NCBI GenBank assembly: GCA_030549335.1
Contig: CM060198.1
Span: 50,185,353 to 50,249,352 of the forward strand
Direction: 5' to 3'
Origin: Pontederia crassipes
Taxonomy: Eukaryota; Streptophyta; Magnoliopsida; Commelinales; Pontederiaceae
Length of the DNA: 64,000 nt
Within the stretch, counting starts at the first letter, position 1; the number at the start of each line of letters is the position of its first letter. Shown piece after piece: positions 36,335 through 48,495 of this stretch. The notes under the pieces are model-generated. The model searched no databases. It saw only the letters and a list, made by a program, of their open reading frames with translations, and was not told the origin of the DNA. The position numbers were made by a program, and so were the translations under genes.

Positions 36335-39300
36335 GCTCAATTGCAGATAATTTAGAGCTCGGGTGATCACTTTTTTCAGATATTTTACAGTACACTGAAT
36401 CCAGCAAGGAGGGAGGGAGGGCATTGATCTTTTGAACTCACAGACGTGTTTCACTTGTCCCCATGTTGTCAGAAGAGTGGACTGTGGACAGTTCATCGCC
36501 AGTGCATGCATGCATGAGCCACTGAAAAGGTGGATCCATGGATGGATGGATGTACAACACAGGGAGAGAGTAAATCTTGGCTGTGTACGTGGGATCTCAT
36601 GCAACGAGGTTTGAATCGAAATCATCTGTCTGCTGCATCTGTTCCCCCAGTAGCATGTGATCCTCCATCATTTTCTTTTTTGTTTTTTCGTATGGTGGTG
36701 TTACAGGGCCCTGATCAGTGATCAGCTGCCTTCCGTTCACTAACCCAATGAAGTCGTATCCTATCAAATCTGGTCAAATTCGACTCGTTTTGATACGAAT
36801 TGAAAAATCTCGAATCGTGAAATTTTAATTAATTAATTTTTAATAAATTTTTTATATTTTAAAATTTAATTTTAAGCCTAGATTAAATTTAAAATATTAA
36901 AAAATAGTAAAATAAGATATTTTTAAATATGAATAAAATAGTTAAATATTTTTATACTTAAAATATGGAATAATATTTTTATATTAAATAATTTAAAAAG
37001 TAAAAAATTTGAAAAATTAGATCTCCTCATCCAATCCGAGCCTATCAAGTTGGATGGAACCCGTCCCTTAAAAAGATCTCGACTCCGACTCGATCAACTC
37101 CTTACCTCTAGGTTCACTTTGAGTAATCGAATACTTGCAACAATTGAATGAGATGATGATCCAATGTGAGATCACCTCGCATGATCGCAAACGAAAGCTC
37201 AAAAGTCGAAACATACTAAGACGCTTTCAGTTTTCTCACTTGAATGAATATCTATATCCCTATCCCTTTTTCCTGCGACTCCGATCCTTTGTGGAGCTGC
37301 ATCATGCATGATCCCAGCTGTGCAGCAGAAGCAGAAACAAGCATTAGCTCGACCAATGGCCGTCGTGTGGCAGGAGGTCATCAGTGCTCGAATTCTTGGT
37401 GAGCCATCCAAGTCCACTGAATGATTGCAGAAGCCACACAAGGGGACCCCAATTCACAAGGCCTGGGGTTTGAACTTTGAAGGTTTTCTTTTTGCTTTTT
37501 CTTCTTTTCTTTTCTTTTCCTTTTTTTTTTTTTTTTGTGTTCTGTGTTCGATGTGATTTGCTGCATCTGGGGAACGAGAACGGCAGCAATAATTGGCGCC
37601 TCCAGCTAATTAACTCGTCCCTTTCTCTCTCCTCCCTCCCTCCCTCTTCACGAACATGGAAATCCAAAGATTCATCCGCCAGAGCCAATTCCGGCGTCGT
37701 TGCCGCTAGCACCGAGACATTCGGTCCACGCACTTTTTTTTCCTCTTTAATAAATGTAATATTTAAATGTTAAATATTTTTTATATTAAAAATATTTTTT
37801 TAAAAAAATAATGATCGAATAAAAAATTTTAATCAGGTTGTGAACATAGTTATCACTGGATTATACAATACAATATGATATAATATGCCAAATAATTGTC
37901 TAAGTATTATGGATGAAATTGTGAAATTTTTTTCCGTTCTTATGTTAAAAGTGATCAAAGGCATTTGATGCAGGCACATGCATCCAAATGTTCCGTAAGA
38001 TTTTGACCAGTACACACACAAAATATCATTATTACGTACACGAGCACTGTGTATCACAGAAAAAAAAAATTACTACGTAAAAACTATCTTTCATAATAAA
38101 AATGTTGTATTGTAATTTTTTTCAATCAAGATTTATCGATAAACTAGAGTGATATGAATAAATTTTGGTTTAAAATCAAACGTAGAACTAGTATAATATT
38201 TTAGATCATTTATATCCATCGACGTGGAACGTGATAAAATATAAGTTAATTGTTATTATTTCATATTATAAACATTCAGAAAAAATACATGCAAAAGGCG
38301 GATAAAGAATTAAAGATAGTTGACATTAAAGTTGGGGAAGACATCTCTCATTTGGGTGTTACATTTTTCTTTATGCAATTATTAAACACCTTTCTTAATT
38401 TTAATTTTTTTTTTCAGGTTTGTTGTGCCCCCACACATCAAATCTAATAAGTAATAACTAATAAGGTAGCACTTATTATTCGCTTCCTCGACGTCAACTT
38501 TTCATGGAAAACGAAGGGCTGGGAGTCTTCTTACATGTTTGTGTCGTGGGAGAATATAATTGTAAATTGTGTGTTTTTTTCTCTTAATGTTTCCACGTGT
38601 CATTTCATCGTCGGATGAAAAATATGATTGAAAAAAATGATCAGGGGTGTGGCAATGATTAGGGGTTCCGCGTCAGATTTTCGATTTAAAAAAATATATT
38701 CATTATTTAAAAATTATTCTGAAATCATTTAAAAAAATAAAAATCACCATTTAACGAATCAATTTTTTAAAACGCTACTTTTATATAATTATATTTTAAA
38801 TATATATAATAAAACAAAAGTAACATAATAATTTTATATTAAATATAAAATACACTACCGAAATTAAAGTTTAATAATATGACAGAGAAAACTATGAAAG
38901 TTTGTTAAAAATTAAAAAAATTATATCTATAATAAAAATAGATAACTCATGAATTAATTATATAAATAAAAAAGCATAAATAAAAAATGAGTTCCAGGAG
39001 TCTCTACGATTTTTTCGGATGAGATAATTTTAACGGATGAATTTCAATTTACTAAAAATTATCTTAAATCATATTCGAGCTCCTAACTTTTATTTTTTTA
39101 ATATAAGTTTTTTCAAATTTTTCTTGCACCCAATTCATGTTGAATTACCTTTCTGGAAATATTTTATTCGATAGTTTCTTAAGTTCACACTAAAATTGTT
39201 CAGAGAATTAAAAAAAAACACCACCTTCTAATGAACCATTTTTTTATAATTTTTTTTCAGTTCAATATAATAATATACTATAAAGTTTAAACAGTCAAAT

Positions 39301-40070
39301 AAAATGGCATTTTGATAACTAAGATATAAAATATGTCAACTACGGGTTCCACGAGATGAAAGAAGAAAACTAAATCATACAAAATTATTATATTAATAAG
39401 AAAAAAAATTATAACTTATGAAACGATAAATGCATAAAAAATATATATAAACGAAAAACGAATTATTTTTTCGAGTGTAACCCTAACATTAGCTTACCAC
39501 TTTTGCTTTATTACAAAAATACTCTTAAATGTAATTAACCTATGAAATTAAGATATTTTTTTTAATGCCTGAGTAGATTTTTGTGATTGGCTGAAATATA
39601 TCTTGCGCCGCTAGTAATCAAGTTGTAGATCGATTAATTCAAAATAGAGTACCAACCTTTTTTTTTCAAACAAAGTTGGAAAGTTTACTCAGGCCAAGTT
39701 TATAAGTTGGTCAAAGTTACTTAATTATAAATAGTACGATATGTAAGGTATAAGTTGAAAAAAGGTAAGCAGGACTACTGTTTATATTTGCCTATTGGTA
39801 GTATAAGTTGAAAATAGTAAGCAGGACTTTGGCTTGTATTTATTTTAACCTGTAACTCTAACTTATTATGCATTATAATATCAATTTTACTAAATATTTT
39901 CACCACATAAAAAATCATGTTTATGTTTAAAAAGTCATGCTTTTTTTTACACCTCATAATGGTCATGTTTATGTTTATAATATCAATGACTTGCTCAACT
40001 AAAAAATAATGAATTCGAACAGTTGTTCTTCATGTTTGAAAAAATAGTTGCAATAGTCTTATCTCTCTAG
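36335..40070. other. Gene-poor intergenic DNA
   Basis: No supportable gene. GC-balanced islands at 36360-36720 and 37190-37740 carry only short frames on both strands without recognisable motifs. The rest is AT-rich. A 53-bp near-tandem repeat (TATAAGTTGAAAA..GTAAGCAGGACT) occurs at about 39749 and 39803. A CATG microrepeat (GCATGCATGCATGAG) lies near 36507. Confidence 0.45.
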
Positions 40071-40099
40071 AGAGTTGTATGCCCCTCTCTTCTTATTTC

Positions 40100-40396
<297 letters not shown>

Positions 40397-40418
40397 CATG
40401 GACCATTTTTTGCTAAGT

Positions 40419-40660
40419 GTGAGAGCTCAAGTGAAAATTAAATTATATAAATTATAACTCATTACCTAGTATGTTAGGCGGTGAAAGAATACTCGAGTCG
40501 CCCAAATCAAGTGTCGAAGTGTCACATGTGTCTACTTCGTCAAGATTGAGTGATAAAAATGTGATGCAAGCTCAATTGAAAATTAAATTACATAAATTAT
40601 AACTAATTACCTAATATGTTAGGTGAAGGAGTATTCGAATCGGGTGACAAATGTGGTGAA
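40419..40660. repeat. Tandem duplication of about 140 bp
   Basis: GAGAGCTCAAGTGAAAATTA (about 40421) and ATGCAAGCTCAATTGAAAAT (about 40563) begin two diverged units. They share AATTATAACT.ATTACCTA.TATGTTAGG and A.TATTCGA.TCG. No coding potential. Confidence 0.7.
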
Positions 40661-41639
40661 CTAACTTTAACTCAGGACATTAGAGTTAGAGTTAGCTCGT
40701 CACATCAAATACAAGCTTACACTGATAAGTCGATAATACATAGGTGGCCTTTGAATTGATGTACTTTTCATTGTGATGAACTAACTTTAAATTCGGGGAT
40801 TTACATATAAGTTTTAAATTCTCCTTTTAAGTTGACACTGTACTTTTGTCTTTAGCGTTCGGTGTTGAAAATGTTATCAAAAAGATTTTTCAACATGCAT
40901 AACATCTAAATTATGACATAATAAATTCGAAGATCAATAAGACAATTATCAGAAAAAAATTTCCCACTTATGATTAATACCATATCTCGATTGTCTATTA
41001 ATGATGTTTCAATCATAGGATTTCATGGTTGACTTTTTTAAAAAAAATTCTATTACAACGTATGGAATGTTCAAGAGACTCTTTATATGAACTTACAAAA
41101 CTTCATTTATTAAATTATATTTCTAACATTTATTATTATTTGAAATAAAGATAGAAAGAATTTTTAATGGTAAGCTATGTCATATCTAAGTTATTTTAGT
41201 TTTTCTAATATATATATATAATGTAAAAGGGGTAAAAACTGAAATTCAAAGCTTGTTAATTTTGGAGCCTACACATATCACTGTGCCAAGTTCTTGTTTT
41301 TAATAGTCCATATAGAGACAAATTATAAATACATTAATTTGAGATTCAAAGCTGATTCTACCACGATGGGAGACGAGACGACATGTCCAAATTAATTTCG
41401 ATAAGGTGCATAACACCTACCTATTTGAACCTTGAAGTGTATCCCATTATTTCTTCATTATTTTTCCTTTTATTATTCTTTTTTATATTATTTTCCTCAA
41501 ACTTCATTCTATTTCCTCATCTCGCGTGCTGTCCTTTTCATCTGGCAAGCACGTCGCCACTATTTATTTTATTTATTAACACCAATAATAATAATACTTA
41601 AAATATTCTCCTAACAAAAAAATAAGCATAAGACAAATT
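40661..41639. other. AT-rich intergenic DNA, nothing recognised
   Basis: No open frame of note. The two overlapping frames at 41383-41614 are low-complexity, Phe/Leu-rich and in competing frames. They are not called. Confidence 0.45.
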
Positions 41640-42040
41640 TTTTTCCTCAACTTCAGGACGTGGCGCCGGTAACTTAACCGGATTTAATCCGCCGGGCTTG
41701 GCGTCCGCCGTGACGGCGCGTCGGTCACATCCGCTCGCCCGCTCCGTTTCCCCTCCGTCAGCTTTTGGCTGACAGCGACGCTTCCGTCTCGGTCGCCCCA
41801 ACCAAACGAAAGCAACGGCCGTTACACGACAAAGCTGCCCGGGCCCCACCACCTTAACGCGCACGATTAGGACGGGTAGGATCCTCTGGACCGCCACGTC
41901 ATCCAGCAGAAAGATTCAACAAGATTCCGCGAGTGCTGGGCGCCCACCTCCACCCGTCACTTATACTTCACCCAGTGGGCCCCCACCAACCACCGTTTAC
42001 CGCCCCTCCCTCCCTCATTCATGCAAGCAAGCAAGCAACC
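41640..42040. promoter_or_regulatory. Isolated GC-rich, promoter-like island
   Basis: A sharp rise in GC in an AT-rich setting. It contains GGCGCCGG, ACCGGATTTAATCCG-like inverted words, CGCCACGTCATCC (an ACGT core, about 41891), GTGGGCCC.CACCAACCACCG (about 41975-41995) and a CCCTCCCTCC run, followed by tandem GCAAGCAAGCAA. GGGCCCAC-type and ACGT-type words are common near plant transcription starts. No coding sequence follows in either direction for more than 1.5 kb, so this may be the stranded promoter of a lost gene or of a non-coding RNA. Confidence 0.35.
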
Positions 42041-43568
42041 CCAAACATTTTGGAAATAAATATAATAACAATGAAATGGAAAATAAGTGGTTTAATGTTT
42101 AGAAACGAAAAAAAAAAAATAGTTGTTTGAATTTTGAAATGAATAAATTTTGTATTTTAAAAAATGTGAAAATTCCTCAGTAATTAAAAGGTGTCAACAT
42201 ATTAACGTTTTCTTAAGAAATTTATTTGTATATCCCTTTTTCTAATTAGTTTTTTTGTAAAAAAGGACTACTAGAAAAAAAAACATTTTTCTTATTATAG
42301 GTGGTCCGCTTTTTTTTTCTAAAACTTTACTATGCATATATTTATTTTATGAGCACTTAAAAAATAATACTTCTACATTAACGCTTGTCTACCTTTATTA
42401 TTAATAAATATATTTTAAAATTAATTAAAAGGAATAATAAAGAACAATATGATGTACCAATTACTACTATATTTAGTTTCATGAATGAATTATGTATGAA
42501 AAAACCTTTATATATGGAATCATGATTAAATTGGATTTTATCTTTTTTTTTCCTTTTTTGCAATTAAGAAAATACTTATATATATATATATATATTTGAG
42601 AAGTTAACGTTTATTTTTTATAACTTAATTAATTTAATAATTGTAATTTATGATTAAATTAATTATATACTTCTTAAATAAAAAAATATATTTATTAAAA
42701 GAATTTAATAAAAATATCATTTATGATTAAATAAATTATAGTCGATAAGTTAGCCATATTTGTGTAAATGTCTTAAAACGAGCAGAATAATTCGATGACA
42801 TTAATTTTAATCACATTTACTATTTAACACATATTTAAAATTAATATATAATTATTCTATTAATTTAATAAATAAAATTAATATTCTAAACTTGTTTTAG
42901 ATTATATATTATAAGTATATATTTTCCCTCTAATTTTAATTATGTGAATGATTGTATCATATGTACTTAATATTTTCTAAAAAAACTTAGAGTTTGAAAT
43001 TTAAAAGAGAAGCACGGAAAATTTCATGACAGCTGCATAAAAAGCTCCCCCTTGTGCTTTACTCCAAATTTAATCATGTCGTATGACTCGTGATGATTGG
43101 CCCTCTGTTAAACCTGTCCAGTTACTACTTTACTGCAATTGACCGTAAAAGCTATGGAATCCAATGGAGCATTTTTTTTACCTTTTATTTTGTGATACAA
43201 TCAGGCATAAAAAAATAATTTGGTTAACATCTCATTTTTATCTAAAAAATTAGCTTAATATTCAAAGTACATTTTGCACCTTTTAGGCACATGTAATAAA
43301 TATTATTTTTATTTGTAAATCATTAATTTTAGTCTTTTATCCCTCCAATGTAAATACAAAAAAATAGAAATATTCATTTTTCACTGCAATCTTTTTAAAA
43401 TTTTTATTTTATTAAAATGTTATCTGTCCTAAGAATTGAATGACAAAATAATTGAATCTTATTTTCCCCAACGTGAGACGTTTTTTGCATCGGACATTGT
43501 GTACGTTTGTGTGTACGTCGAACCCTCGGCGTTCTGGATTTACATGTAACGCCTTGTTTCCTTTCGCC

Positions 43569-43572
<4 letters not shown>
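42041..43572. other. AT-rich intergenic DNA including dispersed repeat copy 2
   Basis: No gene seen. 42600-42890 is the second copy of the AT-rich dispersed repeat at 31140-31400. A TA run sits at about 42578-42594. Confidence 0.5.
42600..42890. repeat. AT-rich dispersed repeat, copy 2
   Basis: Same orientation and block order as 31140-31400. The copies differ by many substitutions and a few indels, so the family is old. Confidence 0.6.

Positions 43573-43619
<47 letters not shown>
43573..43619. repeat. TA microsatellite at the left edge of the Mutator-like element
   Basis: An uninterrupted (TA)n run abutting the element's first base. The right edge (48855-48876) is also (TA)n, so the element inserted into a TA repeat. 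Confidence 0.95.
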
Positions 43620-43621
<2 letters not shown>

Positions 43622-43901
43622 GGAAAGGTTTAGTGAGGCCAGTACTTTTGGCCTCACGATTAAAATGGCAGACTGAGATTTGACCATTCATTTCACCCAT
43701 CCATATTAAAACTTTCAATTTTCTCTCTCTGTGTCTTTACCTCCGGCCGCTAGGGCACAAGTGCCCATTCCTTCAAAACGAGTCGATGGGTCTTTCCGGC
43801 GATGACTCAGCAGTTTAGGGTTGTCCGGCGGCTTCCCACGGCGAACTAGTAGGAGCAGATCTTCCGGGCGACGAGCTTCAGTTTTGTTCGAAGACTTCCA
43901 G
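43620..43901 (+). repeat. Left terminal inverted repeat of the Mutator-like element
   Basis: Matches the complement of 48496-48854 apart from indels: about 120 bp present only on the right, and about 26 bp present only on the left near 43723-43750. The first 40 bases can form a short hairpin (GAGGCC..GGCCTC, 43635-43656). Just inside, 43909-43964 is a degraded second copy of the block at 43822-43869 (GGCTT(C/T)CCA(C/T)GGCGAAC... GGAGCAGATC). Confidence 0.9.
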
Positions 43902-44261
43902 TGATGAAAGAAATCTGTCCAGCGGCTTTCCATGGCGAACCGGTAGGAGCAGATCTGTTCGGCCATCTTGTTTGTTTAGTAATTGCAATCTTTCTACCGA
44001 CAATCCATTTTCTTTCCAACTAGTTAAAAACTAACTTGTTGTGATTGCCCAACTTTCTGTATTAGGCACATTTTTTTATCTTCTGTTTACTCAAAGCTCA
44101 AGTTGGATGGTGACTTGGCACTCAAATGATCTCGTTTGATTTATCACCGTCTGTTTACATTTATGTGACATTTGAGTCATGATTAGTTCTTGTCTACTCC
44201 TTGATGAGTTAAATATTTACTTTTTAGTTATTGCCTTTTACTGCTATTTATCTGCCCAATT

Positions 44262-46920
44262 ATGAAAAGGAAAGCAACCTCCCAATTTGCTATTTGGTCT
44301 CCCACTTCTGGTCGAGTTCTTGCACCTTTTGATTATACAAAAGTATGACTTTGGGCGCTGCTTGAGTTAGAAAAAACATTACTTACAATTTGAATTAATA
44401 AAACATCACGTTTGTTAAGGTTGTTCATTTGTACTAAACTTTTATTAAATTTTTATGTGTTTTACTAGGATTTCATGACATCAAACATGAGTAATGACAT
44501 TAATGTGTGTGAGATATATTCTCAAGAATTTTGCATTGAGAGATTGGATGATCGACAACAAAGGTACGCGTTGCTGCACATATTTCTCACTTATAATTTT
44601 TTTAATTATATTAATCTAGATTTTATGATAACAGTGTGCAAAATCATGAAGATGTTAATTTAGAGATGCATGTTGAAAATGATAAATTCAAGGAGACTCA
44701 TGGATTTTCTAAACCATATGTTGGCATGAGATTCGATACACACGATGAAGCATATAATTATTATAACTTATATGCGAGAGTCATTGGATTTTCTGTTAGG
44801 AAGTCATACTTTCACAAGTCTACTGAAACTAGAAAATTTGCAAATAGACTGCTTGTTTGCTCAAAGCAAGGCCATAAGGATGTAAACCGATATTCTGAAA
44901 AGGAAGTGAAACGGAGAAGGAATGTTAGAGATGGTTGTAATGCTCATATTTTACTTAGTGAAATAAAAGATGGAATGTGGGAAGTTAGAAAATTTGAGGA
45001 AGCACACTCTCATATTCTAACTCCATCCAAAGTCACACAACTTCGTTCTCATCATACTTTATCAAATCATTCAAAAGAAATGATGATTGCATTACATGAT
45101 CGTGGGTTTGACCCATCAAATATAGTAAAGGTGCTCAATTATAGTGGAGAGACATCCATTACAAGTCAAATGTGTAGGAATCATTTGAAATCAGTAAGAA
45201 AGAATAATATTGGCGGAGAATGCATGAAGGTTTTTGCATATTTCTTAGATAAACAAGCAGATGATGATGGCTTCTTTTTTCAATGGGAGAAGGATGAAAA
45301 TAACAATGCAAGAAGCCTCTTTTGGGCAGACAACAGGTCTAGAGACAATTACTTGACATTTAGAGATGTTGTTATTTTCGATACGACATATAGGATAAAT
45401 AATTTTTGCATGCCATTTGCACCTTTTACAGGTGTTAACCATCATAGACAGTCAATCTTATTAGGATGTGCTTTACTTTCTGATGAAACTGAAGGTACAT
45501 TTGTTTGGTTGTTTCAAACATGGTTAAATTGTATGCATTCGAAGCATCCTTTATCTATTATCACCGATCAAGACATCGCGATGGGCAATGCAATACATAG
45601 AGTATTTCCTAATACACGACATAGATTCTGCATTTGGCATATTCGAAATAATGCATTGATTAATACCCAAGATTTACGTGCACGAGGCAATTTCTTAGAA
45701 GATTTTCACAAATGGATATATCATACTAGCATAGAAGAAATTGAAGTTGAATGGCTTTCTTTGAAAGAGAAGTATAATATTCCGAATGATCATTGGGCAA
45801 AAAAAATGTATAACAAACGTCAGTACTGGGTGCCGTTATATTTCAAAGATGTTTTTCTTGCAGGCATGTCTACAACACAAAGATCGGAAAGTATGAACTC
45901 ATTTTTTGATGGTTTTGTGAATTCTAACACCTCGTTATCTGAGTTTTATGATCAAGCTCTTTATTCTCGTCGTGAAGCTGAAGAGCGAGAAGACTTTAAA
46001 ACCATGAACTCTACTGCATTCTTAATTTCAGAAAATCTTCTAGAGTATCATGCCGGAAAAGTGCACACACAAAGAATATTTGACTTTTTCCAAAAGGAGT
46101 ATAAGGACTTGACATCTTTGTTGTCACAAAAGTTGTCGAAGGATGCTAACAAGGTAGTGTATTATGTTTACCAAATGGGGATTGAAGATATTGGAAGAAA
46201 TATTATTGAGTATAGTGAGCAGGAAAGTATTTCAATAAATTACTCTTGTAAGAAGTTTGAACAACATGGTATATTTTGTAAGCATATTTTATATATCATC
46301 TTTAAGAAAGGTGTTACAAGTATACCAGAAAATTACATTCTTCATCGTTGGACAATTAACGCACGATATTCAAGACCACATGCATTCCCTGATAGTTGGT
46401 CAATTTCAACAAATGAGCATGACTCTATAACTCCATTGCAAAAATATATTTGGAGGACAAATATATGGAAATTCACAAAAGTAGGACTGGACTCACTAGA
46501 ACATCTTAACCTTGGGATGTCAATTATAGAGGAAGCATTTCAAAGGTTTGCTACTTTAAAAGTAGTTGAAAAAGATCAATCTTCTACTAGAGAAATGTCT
46601 ACAACACCAAATATTGACCTACAAAGTTCCAAGTTGATAATAAATGATCCAAAACATGTGAGACACAAGGGCAGACCAAGAAAGGCAGATCGAATTAAAT
46701 CTAATGTAGAAATATCCATGTCACAAGCTGAGAAAGAGAAGTACGTGTGTAAGAAATGCAAGAAGAAAGGGCATAACTCTCGAACTTGTCAATTAGATAA
46801 AGTTGTCATTCCAAATTTTTCCTATTGTTCATATTTTGAAAATAAATATTTGAATTGCATTTACTTCTTTAATCAACTTTATCTTTGTTAACAGGGTCAA
46901 CCGAGTCAAAACCAAACATA
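44262..46920 (+). CDS. FAR1/FHY3-related MULE transposase
   Basis: Predicted exons are 44262-44342, 44469-44563, 44635-46801 and 46894-46920, all with GT-AG introns and consistent phases, giving 789 residues. The first exon reads MKRKATSQFAIWSPTSGRVL. A shorter start at 44475 is in the same frame. A FAR1-type DNA-binding domain lies at about residues 90-187 (GMRFDTHDEAYNYYNLYARV, later CSKQGH and AHSHIL). The MULE catalytic core follows, with likely acidic triad D308 (FDTTY), D370 (TDQD) and E477 (RSESMNS). It has the CxxxH box CIWHI, a SWIM zinc finger at about 595-611 (YSCKKFEQHGIFCKHIL) and a C-terminal zinc knuckle at about 764-777 (CKKCKKKGHNSRTC). This enzyme would cut and rejoin the element's ends. 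FAR1/FHY3 light-signalling factors are domesticated relatives, but position between matching inverted repeats argues for a transposase here. The last intron is the least certain. Without it the frame ends at 46891. Confidence 0.92.
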
Positions 46921-47533
46921 GAAGTAGACAATGGAGAACCAAGCAATGACACAGCCTTTTGGGTGTTCTACTATGCAATGGATTAAGTGATTTATTACTT
47001 TTTTTGTTCAAATTTGCTGAAGAAGTTGTACTCTTCGTTTTAATTGATTTATTACTTTTTTGTTCACATTTGTTGAAGAAGTTGTACTCTATGTTGTAAG
47101 GGGAAGAAATTCTGCAAGATGGAATGCCCAGCCATTTGGGTGTTCTACTTTGTGATACACTGATATAATTGTACTCTATGGTTCATTATGATGGAATGCT
47201 ACTTCGATTGTTATGGTGCATTATGATTGTTATGGAATGCTACTTCGGTTGTTTGAAGTTGTATTGAATGGTTCACTATATCTTATGTTATTTGTTCTAT
47301 CGTTTGTCGTTCACTTGATCTTACACCATGTTCATGTCGTGCAACGGAAGTGTCTATTTAAATCCATAGACATGAAGGAAAATATCATATAATGCACTTC
47401 ACGTACAACATTTACAAAGTTCCAAATTTCCACTTAGCAAAACATTTGCATATGCAAAGTCTTAAACCATATGCAAATTCATTACGTCATATGAATATTA
47501 TAAAAGCGAATACAAGTACTATTAACAATATCA
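46921..47533. other. Spacer between the two convergent MULE genes
   Basis: Holds the 3' regions of both genes. It includes two diverged copies of TTTATTACTTTTT.TGTTCA (46990 and 47046) with GAAGAAGTTGTACTCT (47020 and 47078), then repeated GATTGTTATGG.GCA words near 47209-47240. No open frame. Confidence 0.6.
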
Positions 47534-47934
47534 TCAGTTTACAACATAAACTGTGACAATTTTCTTGCTCCTTGTTTCTTCTTCAAACTTATTTATCTGC
47601 GTCAACAGTTCATTGATTACTTTGCTTTTCATTTCATCCTCGACTTTTATCTTATCGATGACTTCTTTGTAGTGAGATTCATCAATCGGATCCATCCATT
47701 GAAAAAAACGGCATGCTCCATATTGCTTACAAGAAAAGACAACAAAAACATTTAAATAACATATAATCAAGAAAGGTATAAATTTGAAAACAAACGGAAT
47801 ACCAAGTAATAACTCACCCCATAATATCGACAATCATAGAACCTTCGTCCTGGGTTATTTTGCGTCCAAGATGTTTTAATTGCTGCTTCATTATCGCAAT
47901 AATACTTGGGTAAGACTAAGTTGATTTTTGCCAT
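47534..47934 (-). CDS. GRF-type zinc-finger protein carried by the MULE
   Basis: Two exons on the minus strand, 47934-47818 and 47725-47534, joined in phase 0 across a 92-bp GT-AG intron, give 102 residues. The N-terminal half is a GRF zinc finger: YYCDNEAAIKTSWTQNNPGR then RFYDC and, after the junction, ACRFFQWMDP. The NPGRRFY and C.FFQWMD hallmarks are intact, and splicing joins them exactly, which supports the gene model. The first Cys of the usual CxC pair appears as Tyr11. The C-terminal half (about 52-90) is charged and probably coiled-coil (KVEDEMKSKVINELLTQINK). GRF domains in other proteins bind nucleic acid. The small plant GRF-plus-coiled-coil proteins are uncharacterised. Its role here, perhaps binding element DNA or aiding the transposase, is inference. 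Confidence 0.75.
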
Positions 47935-48495
47935 TATCTACAAAGAAGAAATGATGTACTAGTTACTAACTAAATTCCTATTAATAGCTCAAATAACAAG
48001 CAGTCAATAACTATGATAGTTTTTAATACTGGTAGCATCAATATAAAAAGAAAAATTTCATACCTAAATATATGAGGGAAGGTGTTGAATGCATAATATA
48101 ATACTTAACTCATATCTGGCGCCACATACAGAAATGTCGGATTCTCCACTTGTTATAACTGTAGTTGCTAATATAGAGTTTATAAGTATGGAATGCTAAT
48201 ATAGTTACAATAATTAAAGCCACCAGACCACTATGGGAACTAAAAGTCCATCTAATCTCTACCTTTTCCCTCTCGATGTGAAAAAGATAACAAGCAAAAT
48301 CACATTCTGGTGCTTTCCTCTTCATAACAAAATGATAAGAAGACACAAAATCACTTACCTATGATGGATGCCTTTTTGTGAACCACTATGGGAAGCCACC
48401 GGATAAATCTCTGTGGAAAGTCACCGAGCAGCTCTTGTTGGTTCGTCACTGTATGCTGTCGAACAAAAGTAAAGCTCATCAACTTCCGAGCAGCT
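47935..48495. other. Spacer between GRF gene start and right inverted repeat
   Basis: Probably promoter and leader of the GRF gene. Near 48375-48450, GTGAACCACTATGGGAAGCC and GTGGAAAGTCACCGAGCAGC are degraded relatives of the block inside the inverted repeats (GGCTTCCCA.GGCGAAC), so the right end too is internally repetitive. A minus-strand 78-residue frame (48110-48346) shows no domain. Confidence 0.45.

Noticed and set aside
36470-36500. TGTCAGAAGAGTGG resembling the start of miR156
   Set aside because: The match is partial and no complementary arm forms a hairpin within about 200 bases.
37344-37773. Overlapping 129-residue minus and 98-residue plus frames
   Set aside because: Low-complexity Lys/Arg or Phe content from a T-rich run, in competing frames, with no recognisable motif.
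44636-46891. Domesticated FAR1/FHY3 light-signalling gene rather than a transposase
   Set aside because: The gene lies between long matching inverted repeats with a target-site-like flank and a second gene, as expected for a mobile element. Domesticated members lack these ends.
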